Shown here piece after piece: positions 14,628 to 15,559 of a DNA stretch of 15,559 nt (its first letter is position 1; every line of letters begins with the position of its first letter). The DNA lies in contig DHPK01000031.1 in the NCBI GenBank assembly GCA_002407845.1, positions 76,348 through 91,906 of the forward strand, read 5' to 3'. The notes below the pieces were generated by a model. It searched no databases, had not been told where the DNA came from, and saw only the letters and a list, made by a program, of their open reading frames with translations. Source of the DNA: Leptolinea sp. UBA5366 (GTDB taxonomy: Bacteria > Chloroflexota > Anaerolineae > Anaerolineales > Anaerolineaceae). The position numbers were made by a program, and so were the translations under genes.

Positions 14628-15559
14628 TTAACGCTCATTTCCCCGATCTGACGGATGTTTACGCTGCATCACCAGCGCGCTATGACACCATGAGCTATCG
14701 CCGCTGCGGCCGCAGCGGTGTCAGGCTGCCATTGCTGACACTTGGCTTATGGAACAATTTTGATGGGTACAAGAGTTTCGAGACAGCCCGGGCGATGATC
14801 CGATTTGCGTTTGATAAGGGGATAACGCATTTTGATCTGGCAAATAATTATGGACCTCCCTACGGCTCGGCTGAACGGGTCTTCGGGCAGATTTTTGCGC
14901 AGGATCTGATCCCCTATCGAGACGAACTGTTTATTTCTTCCAAAGCTGGCTATGACATGTGGCCGGGACCATATGGCGATCATGGCTCCAGAAAATATTT
15001 AATTGCCAGCGTCAACCAGAGCCTCAAACGTACCGGACTGGACTATTTTGACGTCTTTTATCATCACCGCCCGGATCCGGATACGCCGCTTGAGGAGACG
15101 ATGGGAGCGCTTGACCAGATTGTACGCTCAGGCAAAGCCTTATACGCCGGATTATCCAATTACCCAGCAGCAGAGACAGCTCAGGCAGCTGAAATTATGC
15201 GCCGACTGGGGACACCGCTGCTGATTCATCAGCCGTCCTATTCGATTTTGAATCGCTGGACAGAGGAAGATCGCCTTTTTGATACAACTGCGGAGAACGG
15301 AATGGGCGTGATCGTTTTTTCTCCGCTGCAGCGCGGGCTTTTATCCTCGCGTTATCTGGACAGCGTTCCAGCCGACTCCCGCGGCGCGCGTGGTCATCGC
15401 CTGAATAAAGCATTTGTGACGGACGAAACGCGCGGATACATGCGGCAGCTGAATGAAATTGCTTCTGACCGCGGGCAGACGCTTTCAGAGATGGCACTGG
15501 CTTGGACGCTGAAAGATGACCGCGTAACCAGTGCACTATTCGGCGCCAGCAGTGTGGCG
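14624..15559 (+). CDS. Aldo/keto reductase, YghZ-like, cut by the right window edge
   Basis: The visible 312 residues align by eye along their length with YghZ/GpmR-type aldo/keto reductases (E. coli YghZ is 346 residues and reduces L-glyceraldehyde 3-phosphate). Shared blocks are HFDLANNYGPPYGSAE, ISSKAGYDMWPGPYG, GSRKYL, SLKRTGLDYFDVFYHHRPD, LLIHQPSYSILNRW and LKDDRVTSALFGASS. The catalytic tetrad is visible as Asp71, Tyr76, Lys107 and a His at 147 or 148. Only about 15-35 C-terminal residues are missing. It overlaps the membrane transferase stop by 4 bases and has its own strong ribosome site, so it is in the same operon. It could be a carbonyl-detoxifying enzyme, or a reductase acting on a keto sugar of this pathway; the sequence does not decide. 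The frame is intact up to the window end. Confidence 0.88.
   Translation, partial: MINAHFPDLTDVYAASPARYDTMSYRRCGRSGVRLPLLTLGLWNNFDGYKSFETARAMIRFAFDKGITHFDLANNYGPPYGSAERVFGQIFAQDLIPYRDELFISSKAGYDMWPGPYGDHGSRKYLIASVNQSLKRTGLDYFDVFYHHRPDPDTPLEETMGALDQIVRSGKALYAGLSNYPAAETAQAAEIMRRLGTPLLIHQPSYSILNRWTEEDRLFDTTAENGMGVIVFSPLQRGLLSSRYLDSVPADSRGARGHRLNKAFVTDETRGYMRQLNEIASDRGQTLSEMALAWTLKDDRVTSALFGASSVA

Noticed and set aside
1..15559. Mobile elements, CRISPR arrays, RNA genes and integration sites
   Set aside because: I saw no transposase or integrase motifs, no regularly spaced repeats, no tRNA-like or rRNA-like sequence, and no obvious shift in base composition.

Overview
The window is an uninterrupted plus-strand stretch of a bacterial surface-polysaccharide locus. 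It holds 13 coding genes: eleven complete, and one cut by each window edge. Spacing is operon-like: gaps run from a 4-base overlap to 58 bases, and nearly every base is coding. I see no tRNA, rRNA, CRISPR array, insertion sequence or integration site. GC content looks moderate (a little over 50%), and the genes share a similar base composition, so nothing looks recently inserted. The organism cannot be fixed from this sequence. The protein style is compatible with an environmental bacterium such as an anaerobic Chloroflexota (Anaerolineae), but that is a low-confidence impression.

Layout. (1) Export, 1-1611: the C-terminal end of a Wzm-type ABC-2 permease, followed by a Wzt-type ATPase with an extra C-terminal domain. 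This is the ABC-dependent export route for a finished glycan. (2) Assembly and modification, 1611-4099: a capsule-synthesis-like GT-B glycosyltransferase and a SAM methyltransferase. (3) A 58-base gap with a perfect 7-bp stem-loop. (4) Precursor supply, 4158-9124: a PseB-type UDP-GlcNAc 4,6-dehydratase, an RmlD-like short-chain reductase, a NeuB-family synthase with an SAF domain, a GT4 glycosyltransferase, and an SpsF-type cytidylyltransferase. (5) Further assembly, 9121-14627: two GT-A-like transferases, a second capsule-synthesis-like GT-B protein, and a large polytopic GT-C (PMT/ArnT-like) membrane transferase. (6) A YghZ-like aldo/keto reductase, cut by the right edge and translationally coupled to the GT-C gene.

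How the genes work together (inference): the PseB, reductase, NeuB and SpsF genes look like a route from UDP-GlcNAc to a CMP-activated nine-carbon 2-keto-3-deoxy sugar acid (nonulosonic acid). The window has no PseC/LegC-type aminotransferase, no PseG/NeuC-type UDP-sugar hydrolase and no PseH-type acetyltransferase. A reductase sits where the aminotransferase would be expected. The product may therefore be an unusual nonulosonate carrying a hydroxyl in place of the second amino group, unless the missing genes lie outside the window. The transferases would build this sugar into a chain, the methyltransferase may decorate or cap it, and the Wzm/Wzt exporter would move it out. This variant nonulosonate module is the strongest candidate here for something not yet described.
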